A stretch of DNA of 64,000 bases, taken from contig NZ_QZWZ01000023.1 in the NCBI RefSeq assembly GCF_003601975.1, positions 1-64,000 of the forward strand, written 5' to 3'. Below the pieces are notes generated by a model, which saw only the letters and a program-made list of their open reading frames with translations, was not told where the DNA came from and did no database searches. The position numbers and the translations under genes were made by a program. This DNA is from Mesorhizobium waimense (lineage in GTDB: Bacteria; Pseudomonadota; Alphaproteobacteria; Rhizobiales; Rhizobiaceae). Below are positions 8,305 to 18,748 of this stretch, one piece after another; position 1 is the first letter of the stretch, and the number at the start of each line of letters is the position of its first letter.

Positions 8305-9243
8305 ATGACGCTTCACCATCAACCCGGCAAGGAACGCATCGACGCGGTGCGGGCCTTCAATCGCTTCTACACCCGCCAGATCGGCCTGCTCGACGAAGGG
8401 CTGCTGAAAAGCGCCTTCTCGCTGACCGAGGCGCGGGTGCTCTATGAGCTCGCGCATCGCGATGGCCTGACTGCCACCGACCTTGTCCGCGACCTCGCGC
8501 TTGACCCCGGCTATCTCAGCCGGCTGCTGAAAAAATTCGAGGAGCGCGGGCTGGTCGAGCGCGCCGCTACGGAAGCCGATGCGCGCCGTTCCTCGATCGC
8601 GCTGACATCGGCCGGGCGGCAGGCCTTCGCGCCGCTGAACCGGGATTCGCACGACCAGGTCGCGGCCTTGCTCGATCGGCTTCCGGCATCGGACCAGGAC
8701 AGGCTGGTCAAGGCCATGCAGACGGTGCAGCGCATGCTGGGCAGCGACGGTGCCGAGCCCAAAATTCCCTACATGCTGCGGACGCTGCAGGTCGGCGATA
8801 TCGGCTGGATCGTGCGCCGCCAGGGCATGCTCTACGCGCAGGACTATGGCTGGGACGAAACCTACGAGGCTTTGGTCGCCGAGATCCTCGCGGCGTTCGT
8901 CAAATCCTTCGATCCGAAATGGGAGCGCAGCTGGGTCGCCGAGCGGGAAGGCGAGGTGGTCGGCTCGGTCTTTGTCGTGCGCAGGACAGACGAGGTGGCG
9001 AAGCTGCGACTGCTCTATGTCGAGCCGTCCGCACGCGGCCTTGGCATCGGCAAGCGGCTGGTCGATGAATGCGTCAGTTTTGCCCGCGCCAGGGGCTACA
9101 AGACGCTGACGCTGTGGACCAACGACATCCTCGTCTCGGCGCGCCGCATCTACGAGGCGGCAGGCTTCAAGCTTGTCGAGGAAGAGCGCCACCATTCCTT
9201 CGGCAAGGATCTGGTCGGCCAGAACTGGAATTTGGAGCTGTAG
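8305..9243 (+). CDS. MarR-GNAT fusion: helix-turn-helix domain with GNAT acetyltransferase
   Basis: 312 residues in two parts. Residues 1-145 are a MarR-type winged helix (LTEARVLYEL...DLVRDLALDPGYLSRLLKKFEERGLVER, wing ATEADARRSSIALT). Residues 155-312 are a GNAT N-acetyltransferase with acetyl-CoA loop VEPSARGLGIGKRLV and a YEAAGFKLVEEERH end. This fused architecture is recurrent in bacteria; one chain may sense or modify a small molecule and regulate genes. AGGAG lies upstream of the ATG at 8305. Confidence 0.9.
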   Translation: MTLHHQPGKERIDAVRAFNRFYTRQIGLLDEGLLKSAFSLTEARVLYELAHRDGLTATDLVRDLALDPGYLSRLLKKFEERGLVERAATEADARRSSIALTSAGRQAFAPLNRDSHDQVAALLDRLPASDQDRLVKAMQTVQRMLGSDGAEPKIPYMLRTLQVGDIGWIVRRQGMLYAQDYGWDETYEALVAEILAAFVKSFDPKWERSWVAEREGEVVGSVFVVRRTDEVAKLRLLYVEPSARGLGIGKRLVDECVSFARARGYKTLTLWTNDILVSARRIYEAAGFKLVEEERHHSFGKDLVGQNWNLEL

Positions 9244-9288
9244 CGTTCTCCCACAAGGAGAGAAGGGAAGACCCCGGCGAACCGTTCT

Positions 9289-10121
9289 TCACCCTTTCAC
9301 CGGGATCCAGATCTCCAGCCCGCCATTGCCGCTGCGCGGATCGAATTCCGGACCATAGCGCTCGAACTCCGGCGCGTCCGCTATCTCGTGACCGGAGGCC
9401 GGCAGCCATTTGTTCCAGATCGTGTTGACCGTGCGGCGAATGGTCGAGATGTGCTCGCGATGGGCGAAGACGGCGTATTTCTGCGCCGGCACCCGCACGC
9501 GAAAAAACCCCTTTGGCAGATCGGAGAAATCGGACACTCGACACCGACGATATAGTCGAAATTGCCGGCATCGTCGCCGTTGACGCAGACGCCGTAAGCG
9601 ACGTCGCCGATCTCGCCGGGAATGTTGCCGATATAGGGACCGAAACGCTGCCACTGCATCGGGATCGCCGCGCTGCTCTCGCAGCTGTAGCGTTCGCCGA
9701 GGCCGGCGATGAGGAATGGACGGCTGGTCTCGAAGCGCGGCGGCTCGAGGCTGGCAAGCAGGGATTGATTCATCAGGATCGGCTCCACGAGGTCGAGATT
9801 GTCGAGGCTGCCTTGCACACGAACCAGTTCGGGCGTGGTGGCGAACTGGTCGCGGAAGGCGCGGGTGAAAGCCTCATGCGAGTTGTAGCCGGCATCGAGC
9901 GCGACCGAGAGGATATCGGGCGCGCCAGCGGCGAGCTTGCGCGCCGCTTCGCTCAGCCGCCGCGCGCGCATATAGCCCATCACCGAACGGCCGGTGGCAG
10001 CACCAAAGGCGCGCGTCACATGAAAGCGCGACACGCCGCTGCTTTGCGCGACATCGTCGAGCGATACCGCCTCCGGCAGATGGCTTTCGACGAACCACAG
10101 CGCCTTCTCGGTCGGGTTCAT
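9289..10121 (-). pseudogene. AraC-family regulator with GyrI-like domain, interrupted by a frameshift
   Basis: The 5' part (10121 down to about 9537) encodes an AraC HTH (PEAVSLDDVAQSSGVSRFHV...GRSVMGYMRARRL) and the first half of a GyrI-like effector domain up to FDYIVGVE. The next expected residues, VSDFSDLPKGFFRV, are in another frame, which continues to IWIPVKG at 9289. Restoring one G in the GAG-TGTCC context near 9536 rejoins the two as a 277-residue protein of normal length. A GAGGAGAAA site precedes the ATG. It is either a recent pseudogene or a one-base sequence error; the downstream frame is intact, which favours error or a very young mutation. Confidence 0.82.
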
Positions 10122-10271
10122 TTTCTCCTCGCATTGGCCGCATCATGCTGCCGTTTCCTAGCGCAGCCAGTTTGATCGAAATTGCGCACCGCGCAAAATC
10201 GAAACGAGGCCGATCGCCAGATGCGCCAGAACGATCATCCCCAAGGGCGACGAGATTTCGCGAAAAATGCT

Positions 10272-10301
10272 CATCGAATCGATTGCGCAAACGTTTCGAT
10301 G
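10272..10301. promoter_or_regulatory. Candidate LacI-family operator
   Basis: Two dyads overlap here: outer arms CATCGAA and TTCGATG (10272-10278 and 10295-10301), and an AAACGTTT palindrome (10289-10296) with the central CG typical of LacI/GalR operators. The site is about 100 bp upstream of the LacI gene and is the best autoregulatory candidate in the gap. Confidence 0.4.
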
Positions 10302-10397
10302 ACGCTACGCTCGTCGAAAATCCGCCGAAGCCAAAGAGAGCGGACAGGAAACGCCTCATCAGGGAGGAGCGCTTGCCAGCACTCCATTTGAGCTGCC

Positions 10398-11392
10398 ATG
10401 CCGACAATGGCTGAGGTCGCGCGCCGCGCCGGCGTGTCGGTCTCGACCGTCTCGCATGTCATCAACCGCACCCGCTTCGTCTCGCCGGAGAAGGCGCGGC
10501 TGATCAACGACGCCATTGCCGCCATGGGCTATCAGCCCAACGAGCTGGCGCGCTCCCTCAAGGTCGCCTCGACCAGAAGCGTCGGCCTAGCAATCTCGGC
10601 CATTTCCAATCCCTATTTCACCGACATCATCTGCGCGGTGGAGGCCGAATGCGCGCGCCTTGGCCTGATGGTCTTCCTTTCTGACACGCAGGAGGATCCC
10701 GACCGGGAGCTTTCGGTGGTGCGCGCCTTCCATCAGCGCCGCGTTGACGGCGTCATCCTGGCGCCATCGGGTTCGCCGCAGCGGGCTATCGATTATCTCG
10801 CCGAGAAGAAGCTGCCCTGCGTGCTGATCGACCGTTTCGCCGACGAGCGTTTCGACCAGATCGGCGTCGAGAACCAGTCGTCGATGCGGGCGCTCATCGA
10901 TCACGTCGCTTCCTTCGGCCACAAGCGCATCGGCTATATCGCCGGCCAGCCTGGCCTGGCGACGACGCGCGAACGCATCGAGGCGTTCCAGTCGTCGCTG
11001 GCGGCCAATGGACTTCAATGCCTGCCGCACTATGTCTCGCCCGAGAACGTCGACACGGCGAGCGCGACGGCGTCGACCCACGCCATTCTGTCCCTGCCTT
11101 CGCCACCCACGGCACTGGTCACCGGCAACAACATGACGACGATCGGAGCGGTGCGCGCGATCCACGAAAGGGGCCTCTCGATACCGGGCGATCTCTCGCT
11201 TGCCGGCTTCGACGACTTCGAATGGGCCGATTGCTTTGAGCCACGGCTGACCCTAGTCGCACAGCCCTGCACCGAGATCGGCCGCCAGGCGGCCGCCTTG
11301 CTCTGCGCCCGCATCGCATCGACCGGCCTGGAGCCGCAGGCGGTGCGGCTACAGGCTGCGTTGCAGGTGCGAGAGTCCTGCGCGAGGCCGGC

Positions 11393-11396
<4 letters not shown>
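10398..11396 (+). CDS. LacI-family transcriptional regulator
   Basis: 332 residues: HTH in the first 25 residues (TMAEVARRAGVSVSTVSHVINR), hinge helix near PNELARSLK, and a ribose-binding-like core (VGLAISAISNPYFTDII, ... GDLSLAGFDDFEWAD). It overlaps the ATPase gene by four bases (ATGA), so regulator and transporter are one operon. By the usual LacI logic it should repress the operon until the transported sugar or a derivative binds. Confidence 0.93.
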
Positions 11397-12910
<1,514 letters not shown>

Positions 12911-12911
<1 letters not shown>

Positions 12912-13966
12912 TGTCCGAGGAGAAAGTTTCAGTGGCAGGAGCCCCAGCTGTGCCGGCGGCGGCGCCAAAGCATCGCGATCCGCTGGCGCTGATCGTGCGC
13001 TTCCAGAGCCTGATCGGCCTGGTGCTGGTGGCGATCGGCGGCATCATTTTCTCACCGCGCCGTCATGGCGAGATCCTGTTCCTCAACCCCGACAACATCG
13101 CCAACATCGTGCGCGCCGTGTCCGAGACCGGCATCATCGCCATCGGCATGACCTTCGTCATCATAACCGCCGGCATCGACCTGTCGGTCGGCGCGGTGCT
13201 GGGGCTCTCCAGCGTCGTCACCGCATCGATGATGATCTCGGGCGGCTTCGGGCTCGTTCCCACCATCCTCGCCGTGCTGATCATGGGCATCGTCTTCGGC
13301 GCGATCCAGGGCACCATCTCCACCCGCTTCCGGTTGGAGCCCTTCATCGTCACGCTGGCCGGCCTGCAGGCCGCGCGGGGTCTGGCGCTGGTCGTGTCCG
13401 GCAATCAGTACATCAACATTTCCTACGGCGACGGGCCGGGCCTGGCGCCGCCTGTCTTCGCGGTGCTGGGCGAGCGCCTGTTTAACAACACCGTGCCGGT
13501 GGCAACGCTCGTCTTCATCGTCTTTGCCGCGATCGCAACGATCGTGCTCAACACGACGCGCTTCGGCCGCTATGTCTTTGCCGTCGGCGGCAACGAGCGC
13601 GCGGCGCGCATTTCCGGCGTGCCGGTGTCGATGGTCAAGATCTCGGTCTATGCCATTACCGGCTTTGCCGCCGCGCTGGCCGGCATCGTCCATGCCGGCC
13701 AGTTCAACTTCGGCAGCGCCAATGACGGCATGGGCTATGAGCTGACGGCAATCGCCGCCGTGGTCATCGGCGGCACCAGCCTGTTCGGCGGCGCCGGCTC
13801 CATGGTCGGCACCGTCGCCGGCACCATCATGCTGGGCGCTTTAGCCAACATCCTTCAGCTCAACAACATCACCCCTGCCATGCAGCTGCTCGCGACCGCC
13901 GCGATCATCGTGCTGGCGGCAGTGCTTCAATCCCTCGTTCGCCGCCGCGAGGGTTTGGGTCGTTAG
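12911..13966 (+). CDS. Sugar ABC transporter permease (RbsC/AraH type)
   Basis: 351 residues with about eight to ten hydrophobic segments and the branch signature GIDLSVGAVLGLSS plus the late AVVIGGTSLFGGAGS motif that contacts the ATPase. The N-terminal 30 residues are Ala/Pro-rich and hydrophilic, as in several rhizobial sugar permeases. ATG at 12911 overlaps the ATPase stop by one base. Pentose or hexose transport is likely; the substrate cannot be read. Confidence 0.93.
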
Positions 13967-14038
13967 GAGGCCGGCGGCTGTACGTGAAGACTGTGAAACC
14001 AAGGTCTGGCCCCCGGCCCGACGAGGAGGAGAGTGAGC

Positions 14039-15028
14039 ATGAAAACCATTCAACGAGGATCACGGCGCGCCCTGCAGGTCGCGTTGCTCGCAGGCACCAG
14101 CCTGTGCATTGCAGGCGCTGCGTATGCCGCCGAACCGATGGTCAAGGCATGCGCCAAGGACGGCCAGTTCATCATCGGCTTTTCGCAGGCGAACAATGCC
14201 GAGCCCTATCGCCAGCACGTCAATGACGAGCTGAACGCGGCGGCCAAGGAAGTGCCGGGCTTCACCCTGCAGATCGCCGACGGCGCCGGCAACGTCAACA
14301 CGCAGACCTCGCAGGTCGACAACTTCATCACCCAGAAGGTCGATATCCTGCTGATCTCGCCCTTCGAGGCAGCCCCGCTGACTCCCGCCGTGAAGCGCGC
14401 CATGGACGCCGGCATCCCGGTCATCGAGCTCGACCGCAAGACGGTCGGCGACCCCGGCAAGGACTACACGGCCTTCATCGGCGGCGACAATTTCAAGATC
14501 GCCGAGGAAGCCGGAAAGTACACGGCAAAGACGCTGCTGCCGGATGGCGGCGAGGCGGCGGTGCTGCAAGGCCTGCCGAGCTCGACGCCGGCGGTGGAGC
14601 GTCTCAATGGCTTCAAGGAAGGCGTGAAGGGAAACCCGAAAATCCAGATCGTGGCTGAGCAGGCCGCCGACTGGGTTCCGGATAAAGCCCAGACCGCCTT
14701 TTCCGCCATGCTGCAGGCGCATCCCGACATCAAGGTGCTCTATGCCTCGAACGACATGATGGCGGCCGGCGCGCTGCTCGCCGCCAAGGGTGCGGGCAAG
14801 GACGTCAAGATCATCGGCACCGACGGCCTGCCGGGTCCGGCCGGCGGCATCGAAGCGGTCGCCAAGGGCGACTGGGCGGCGACCTTCACCTATCCGACCG
14901 GCGCCAAGGAAGCGATCGAGATGTCCAAGAAGATCCTGCTCGACTGCGCCACTTCGGTGGAGCCGACGGTGACGGTGGAGACGACAGCGATCACGGCCGA
15001 GAACGCCAAGCAGCTGATGGGGAAGTGA
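14039..15028 (+). CDS. Sugar ABC transporter periplasmic substrate-binding protein
   Basis: 329 residues with a Sec signal peptide (MKTIQRGSRRALQVALL...AGAAYA) followed by a two-lobed type I binding-protein fold: IIGFSQANNAEPYRQHV, the DILLISPFEAAPLTPAVKRAMDAGIPVIELDR hinge region, and IIGTDGLPGPAGGI. This is the ribose/galactose-type family. GAGGAGGAG lies upstream of the ATG at 14039; a GTG two codons earlier is too close to it. Last gene of the operon, followed by a terminator. Degenerate pieces of closely related genes occur at 17566-17668, 23498-23624 and 25418-25500. Confidence 0.94.
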   Translation: MKTIQRGSRRALQVALLAGTSLCIAGAAYAAEPMVKACAKDGQFIIGFSQANNAEPYRQHVNDELNAAAKEVPGFTLQIADGAGNVNTQTSQVDNFITQKVDILLISPFEAAPLTPAVKRAMDAGIPVIELDRKTVGDPGKDYTAFIGGDNFKIAEEAGKYTAKTLLPDGGEAAVLQGLPSSTPAVERLNGFKEGVKGNPKIQIVAEQAADWVPDKAQTAFSAMLQAHPDIKVLYASNDMMAAGALLAAKGAGKDVKIIGTDGLPGPAGGIEAVAKGDWAATFTYPTGAKEAIEMSKKILLDCATSVEPTVTVETTAITAENAKQLMGK

Positions 15029-15061
15029 GGGGCTAGAGTTCGCCACTGAGGTTGAGATGGC

Positions 15062-15090
15062 AAGGCCCCGGGAGGGGCCTTGTTTGTTTT
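15062..15090 (+). terminator. Rho-independent terminator of the sugar ABC operon
   Basis: An 8-bp stem AAGGCCCC/GGGGCCTT with loop GGGA is followed by GTTTGTTTT. It lies 33 bp after the binding-protein stop. Confidence 0.85.
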
Positions 15091-15183
15091 GGGCCCGGGC
15101 GCTGTGACTGACGGTCTCATCGGTATCGGCGGAGCCGCGAATCTGTGTTAAGCCGCCGCTCAACCAACCAAAGGACGACACCT

Positions 15184-15414
15184 GTGAGCGAACCGACCGT
15201 GGCCCAGGCGACCGAAAGTATCTATGTCTCGCTCCGGGCGGACAATGCCGACATCGACGCGCATATCGCGACGCTTAAGGCGGCGCTGACACGAGAAGGG
15301 ATAAAACAGGCGGTGTTCGATCCGACAAAGTTGGCGCAGAACAACCGCTCGGGCCGCAAGTTGATGCAGGCTTATTTTCGGCAGCGCGGCGTGAGCGTGA
15401 GGTTTTCCGACTAG
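15184..15414 (+). CDS. Small conserved-looking hypothetical protein
   Basis: A 76-residue soluble protein (SEPTVAQATESIYVSLRADN...RQRGVSVRFSD) from GTG 15184, with AGGA about nine bases upstream; a longer start at 15145 lacks support. It has a regular mix of charged and hydrophobic residues expected of a small folded alpha/beta protein, and no signal peptide or membrane segment. I do not recognise the family. It stands alone between the ABC operon and the convergent lipoprotein gene. Confidence 0.55.
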   Translation: MSEPTVAQATESIYVSLRADNADIDAHIATLKAALTREGIKQAVFDPTKLAQNNRSGRKLMQAYFRQRGVSVRFSD

Positions 15415-15466
15415 TAGAGCCGCGCCCATCATGGGCTCGCGCGGCCGGCCGCCTTGCTCGTCAAAG

Positions 15467-16525
15467 TCAATGACACGTAGCCGCGGTCTTCAACGCCTGG
15501 GCGCGCGAAGGATCGGGCAAATTCGCGATCCGTCGAACAGACGCATAGAACCTGGGATAGTCGCCGGAGCACAAGTCGAACAGGCGAAGAAACGCCGGAA
15601 CCTGTTCGCCATAGACAGCGGTCGCGGCGAGCTTTGCGTTGTTGATCGGGGCGTCGAACCAGGCGTCGTATCCCCGGTATCCGGCCCAGCGCCTGTCACG
15701 CATCTGCCGGTAGCGCATTCGCAGCTTGTCGATCGTGGCTGCTTTGGCAGCCGCCATCTGCTCCGAGGTACGGGAACTCTCATAGACCTGCCTCAACTCG
15801 TCCCGAGTTTTCGACACGAGTCCGAGAAAATCGGCTCTGCGCTTGCGATCGGCTTCGTAGCGGCGCAATCCGGCGTAATCGCCAACGGTACGGAGCCATT
15901 TCCTTACGCCGGTGGTTTCGACGGCAGCAGCGAAAGCCTCATTGAATGCGGAATCGTCATCCACATAGATGCGCTGATGCGCCAGTTCATGAAAGATAAG
16001 GCTTGCGAGATACGTGTCGTCCTGACGGAGCATGGTGCTTAGCAGCGGGTCACTGGACCAGCCCAGTGTGGAATATGCGGTGACGCCCGTGACATAGACG
16101 TCCAGCCCCTGTCTATGAAGTTCGACAGCGCTTTCAGTCGCGAATTTCCGAGCAAAGTAACCCCGGTACGGAACGCAGCCGAAAACAGGAAAGCACCACG
16201 TTCGTGGGGTCAGGGAGAACTGCGGCGCGGCAAAAACGGCCCAGGTCACAGCATCCCGACCGATGTCAACATAGCTGCGGTAGCTGTTGTTTTCGGGCAG
16301 TGCCAGTTCATCTGTCGCAAACCGTCTCATGGTGCTCGCCGACGTCAGCTTGGTGCGCAATGCCTCAGGCGTCGAAGGATTATGGATCAGTTTTCCAACA
16401 TTTTCGCGGGCTACCATGATCTGCACATGACCCTCCAACGACTGCGCGTAGTAGGAAATGGTTGTGCAACCGGTCACCCCGGACGCCATGATCACCGCGG
16501 CAAGCAATCGAAAAACGCCCTTCAC
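15467..16525 (-). CDS. Predicted aminopeptidase lipoprotein (COG4324-type)
   Basis: 352 residues. The N-terminus is a lipoprotein signal peptide with a lipobox ending MASGVTGC, so it should be anchored to a membrane facing the periplasm. The zinc signature HELAHQ occurs in SLIFHELAHQRIYVDDDSAFNEAFAAAVE, where the later glutamates fit the third ligand. The spacing and motifs RGYFARKFATESA and VTAYSTLGWSSDPLL match the predicted aminopeptidase family (PF10023). The physiological substrate is not known. Confidence 0.85.
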   Translation of the reverse strand: MKGVFRLLAAVIMASGVTGCTTISYYAQSLEGHVQIMVARENVGKLIHNPSTPEALRTKLTSASTMRRFATDELALPENNSYRSYVDIGRDAVTWAVFAAPQFSLTPRTWCFPVFGCVPYRGYFARKFATESAVELHRQGLDVYVTGVTAYSTLGWSSDPLLSTMLRQDDTYLASLIFHELAHQRIYVDDDSAFNEAFAAAVETTGVRKWLRTVGDYAGLRRYEADRKRRADFLGLVSKTRDELRQVYESSRTSEQMAAAKAATIDKLRMRYRQMRDRRWAGYRGYDAWFDAPINNAKLAATAVYGEQVPAFLRLFDLCSGDYPRFYASVRRIANLPDPSRAQALKTAATCH

Positions 16526-16800
16526 AGCTTGCCCACCGCTTGCTCATCTCCCCATGGAGCAAATGTCCCGATTGCCCCGGGTCTCAAATAGGCGCACCAA
16601 CGTCAAGATCTGGAGAGGGTGGCAGGTCGGAATTTCGACTTTGGCAGGATTGGCAAATGCGGCCATTCGCCTACGATTGACGGAAGTCCACCGCAAGGCG
16701 GAGTCGGCGAGATACGGACTGCGGCGTGCCGCCGCCGGCCGCTTACGTTGCGTTTAGCTCCGTCCTGTAAGGATTTCGCAATCCGGGGGGGCGCACGCGA

Positions 16801-17448
16801 ATGCTGGACAATTACGAACTCGACCGGTTTGGCGTGATCCACCAGATCGACGCCACACCGATCACATACGACAAGCAATACATGTCCTATTACGAGGACC
16901 TGAGCGACCGCACCATCAAGCTCGGCTATCAGCGGCTTGGCTGGGTGCTGGGGATCACCGGCGAAATACCTCGGTCCGTGCTGGAGATTGGCTATGGCAC
17001 CGGCACATTCGTCGAAGCCGCCAAAATTACCGGGGTTGCCGACTGCGCCGGCTGCGACATCACCAGGTTTCCGCTGCCCGACGGCGTCCGCTTTGTCGAT
17101 TGGAATGAGGCGCTCGCCGGCTCGTGGGATCTCGTGGCCATGTTCGACGTGCTCGAGCACATCCCTGACCTGGGTTTCCTCGCCCGCCTTCAGGCCCGCC
17201 ACCTGGCCATCGCCGTTCCTTATTGCCGCTGGCGTGAACTCGGCGCCGATGGCGACGAATGGTTCCGGACGTGGCGCATGCGATTGCCCAACGAGCACCT
17301 GCACCACTTCGACCGTGACTCGCTGGTGGCGCTCCTCGCGCACCACGGCTTCGAGTGCGTGACGCTGAACGGCTTCGAGGACGGGATCAGACTGCGGCCG
17401 GGCGAGGCGGGCCCGAACATTCTGTCCGGCTTTTTCAGAAAGCTATAG
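16801..17448 (+). CDS. Class I SAM-dependent methyltransferase
   Basis: 215 residues. The SAM loop VLEIGYGTGTFVEAA near residue 62, an acidic CDITRFPLP strand, and FDVLEHIPDL are diagnostic of type-11/23 methyltransferases. Substrate unknown. The stop sits in CTATAG, which once overlapped the stop of a convergent nucleoside hydrolase gene: the 120 bp that follow are a decayed copy of that gene's 3' end. A matching decayed scrap of this methyltransferase lies at 18706-18748, next to the intact hydrolase. Confidence 0.85.
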   Translation: MLDNYELDRFGVIHQIDATPITYDKQYMSYYEDLSDRTIKLGYQRLGWVLGITGEIPRSVLEIGYGTGTFVEAAKITGVADCAGCDITRFPLPDGVRFVDWNEALAGSWDLVAMFDVLEHIPDLGFLARLQARHLAIAVPYCRWRELGADGDEWFRTWRMRLPNEHLHHFDRDSLVALLAHHGFECVTLNGFEDGIRLRPGEAGPNILSGFFRKL

Positions 17449-17565
17449 GCCGGTTTCCGCCGCGGCTGCGGTCAGGCCGTTCGGAAGAGGGGGGCCCTGT
17501 TCCTGGTCAGCCGCTCCAGCGCATCCACAATCAAATCGCAGAACCTGCGATGGTCGAGCTTGATC
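17449..17565 (-). pseudogene. 3' remnant of a nucleoside hydrolase gene
   Basis: Nucleotides 17449-17565 align with the last ~120 bp of the intact nucleoside hydrolase gene (18749-18868), sharing blocks such as CGCTCCAGCGCATCCACAA and GATGGTCGAGCTT but carrying indels that destroy the frame. The rest of the gene is missing; homology switches at about 17566 to a sugar-binding-protein fragment. Confidence 0.8.
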
Positions 17566-17668
17566 GACGGCGTCAAGGAAAACGCCGAGATTCAGGCCGA
17601 GCAGGCGGCCGGCTGGGTGCCGGGCAAAGCCGCCTTTGCCGCCATGCTGCAGGCGCGCCCGGCGCGAT
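17566..17668 (+). pseudogene. Internal fragment of a sugar ABC binding-protein gene
   Basis: Translation gives GVKENAEIQ...AEQAAGWVPGK-AAFAAMLQARP, parallel to GVKGNPKIQIVAEQAADWVPDKAQTAFSAMLQAHP in the intact binding protein at 14039-15028 (nucleotides about 14620-14722). Codons have been lost and there is neither start nor stop. It is a relic of a paralogous gene, not a copy made recently. Confidence 0.75.
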
Positions 17669-17683
17669 AGAGCGCAGGCGAAT

Positions 17684-18520
17684 TCACGGCGAGGTCGTGA
17701 ACCCGCATTGCTTCTGTTCCATCTCGATCTGCTTCGTGATGCGGATGGCGTTCTGTGCGTAGGCCTCCGTCACGGTGCCGCTGTTCACGGTCTTGTCCTT
17801 CAGCGGACTGACGGCTGCGCAGAGGTGGAAAACATGCTCCGTCTCGGACTTCGCGGCTCCGTTTTCCGGCGCGATCCAGTACACGACATCCTGACCAGCG
17901 GGGTGTGCCGGGTCCTTCGTCGCCGCCGCCACCGCGGCGGAGTCGGTGGCGATCGCCTGCGCCTGGGCGGCGACCTCGGGCGAACAGGCCGTGGTCGGCT
18001 GCCCCGCCTTGATCTGGGCCGCGCACGCGTTCATGTCTTGGGTGTACTGCTCGACCGATGGGGGTTGGAAGCTGACCCCGATCACCGTCGCGAGCACGGC
18101 CAGCACAGCGCCGACGCCGCCGGCAACCTTCTTGCTCTGCGGGTCCATGTTTTTGTCGGTGAAGATCAGGAGAACCAGCGGGAGGAAGGCAATCAGCGTG
18201 ATGATCGCGCCGAGCTGGTTCTGGACGAAGAACCTGAACGTCTCGGATGCGCGGGCCGGGTCGTGCCTGTTGGCCGCCTTCCAAAGCAAGTTGCCGGCGA
18301 TAGCGAAAATCGCGATCCCGACCAGAATGCCGATCAGCAGCGGCAGGTTTCCGTGGTCGAACTTGTGCCGGTAGAGCAAAACAATCCCGGCGATCTCGCC
18401 GCCAATGGCAACGATCCACGAGAGCGCGGCGAACAGGCGGAGGCGGGTGGCGCTGGACTTCTGGCCCTGCGTTGCTTGCCAATCCTTGGTAACGTCTGTG
18501 GTCGGCTTATTGTCGGTCAT
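17684..18520 (-). CDS. Hypothetical integral membrane protein
   Basis: 278 residues from the ATG at 18520, preceded by GGGGGA; a start eight codons earlier is possible. Four hydrophobic segments are visible in the first 150 residues (LFAALSWIVAIGGEIAGIVLLY, PLLIGILVGIAIFAIAGNLLW, LGAIITLIAFLPLVLLIF, GGVGAVLAVLATVIGVSF), followed by a soluble tail with several cysteines (NACAAQI, TTACSPE, HLCAAV, QCGF) that could form disulfides outside the cytoplasm. I do not recognise the family. The gene is the main content of a segment that separates duplicated pieces of the methyltransferase/nucleoside hydrolase junction. Confidence 0.7.
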   Translation of the reverse strand: MTDNKPTTDVTKDWQATQGQKSSATRLRLFAALSWIVAIGGEIAGIVLLYRHKFDHGNLPLLIGILVGIAIFAIAGNLLWKAANRHDPARASETFRFFVQNQLGAIITLIAFLPLVLLIFTDKNMDPQSKKVAGGVGAVLAVLATVIGVSFQPPSVEQYTQDMNACAAQIKAGQPTTACSPEVAAQAQAIATDSAAVAAATKDPAHPAGQDVVYWIAPENGAAKSETEHVFHLCAAVSPLKDKTVNSGTVTEAYAQNAIRITKQIEMEQKQCGFTTSP

Positions 18521-18705
18521 GACCAGGTCCCCCGGTATCGACACTTTTGCAGGGCGGCGTCAAATCGAAAGGTCAACCCGCCCGGCGCAGCGTCATTGAA
18601 CAAACGTTTTCGTCGCCTGCCTTGGCGACGAAAGCGCCACAGCAGACCATATCCCCATCCTTATTGCGCATGATTGGATTCGTCCATACCCACGGGGGCA
18701 GACGC

Positions 18706-18748
18706 CGATGGCGATCCGGACGTGGCGCATGCGACTTTTGGAAAACTA
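18706..18748 (+). pseudogene. Decayed scrap of the methyltransferase 3' end
   Basis: The bases GATGGCGA, CCGGACGTGGCGCATGCGA and CTATAGGCCGGTTTCC match the methyltransferase gene at 17249-17283 and its last codons near 17430-17448, with about 145 bp missing between. It ends at the stop of the intact nucleoside hydrolase. Confidence 0.75.
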
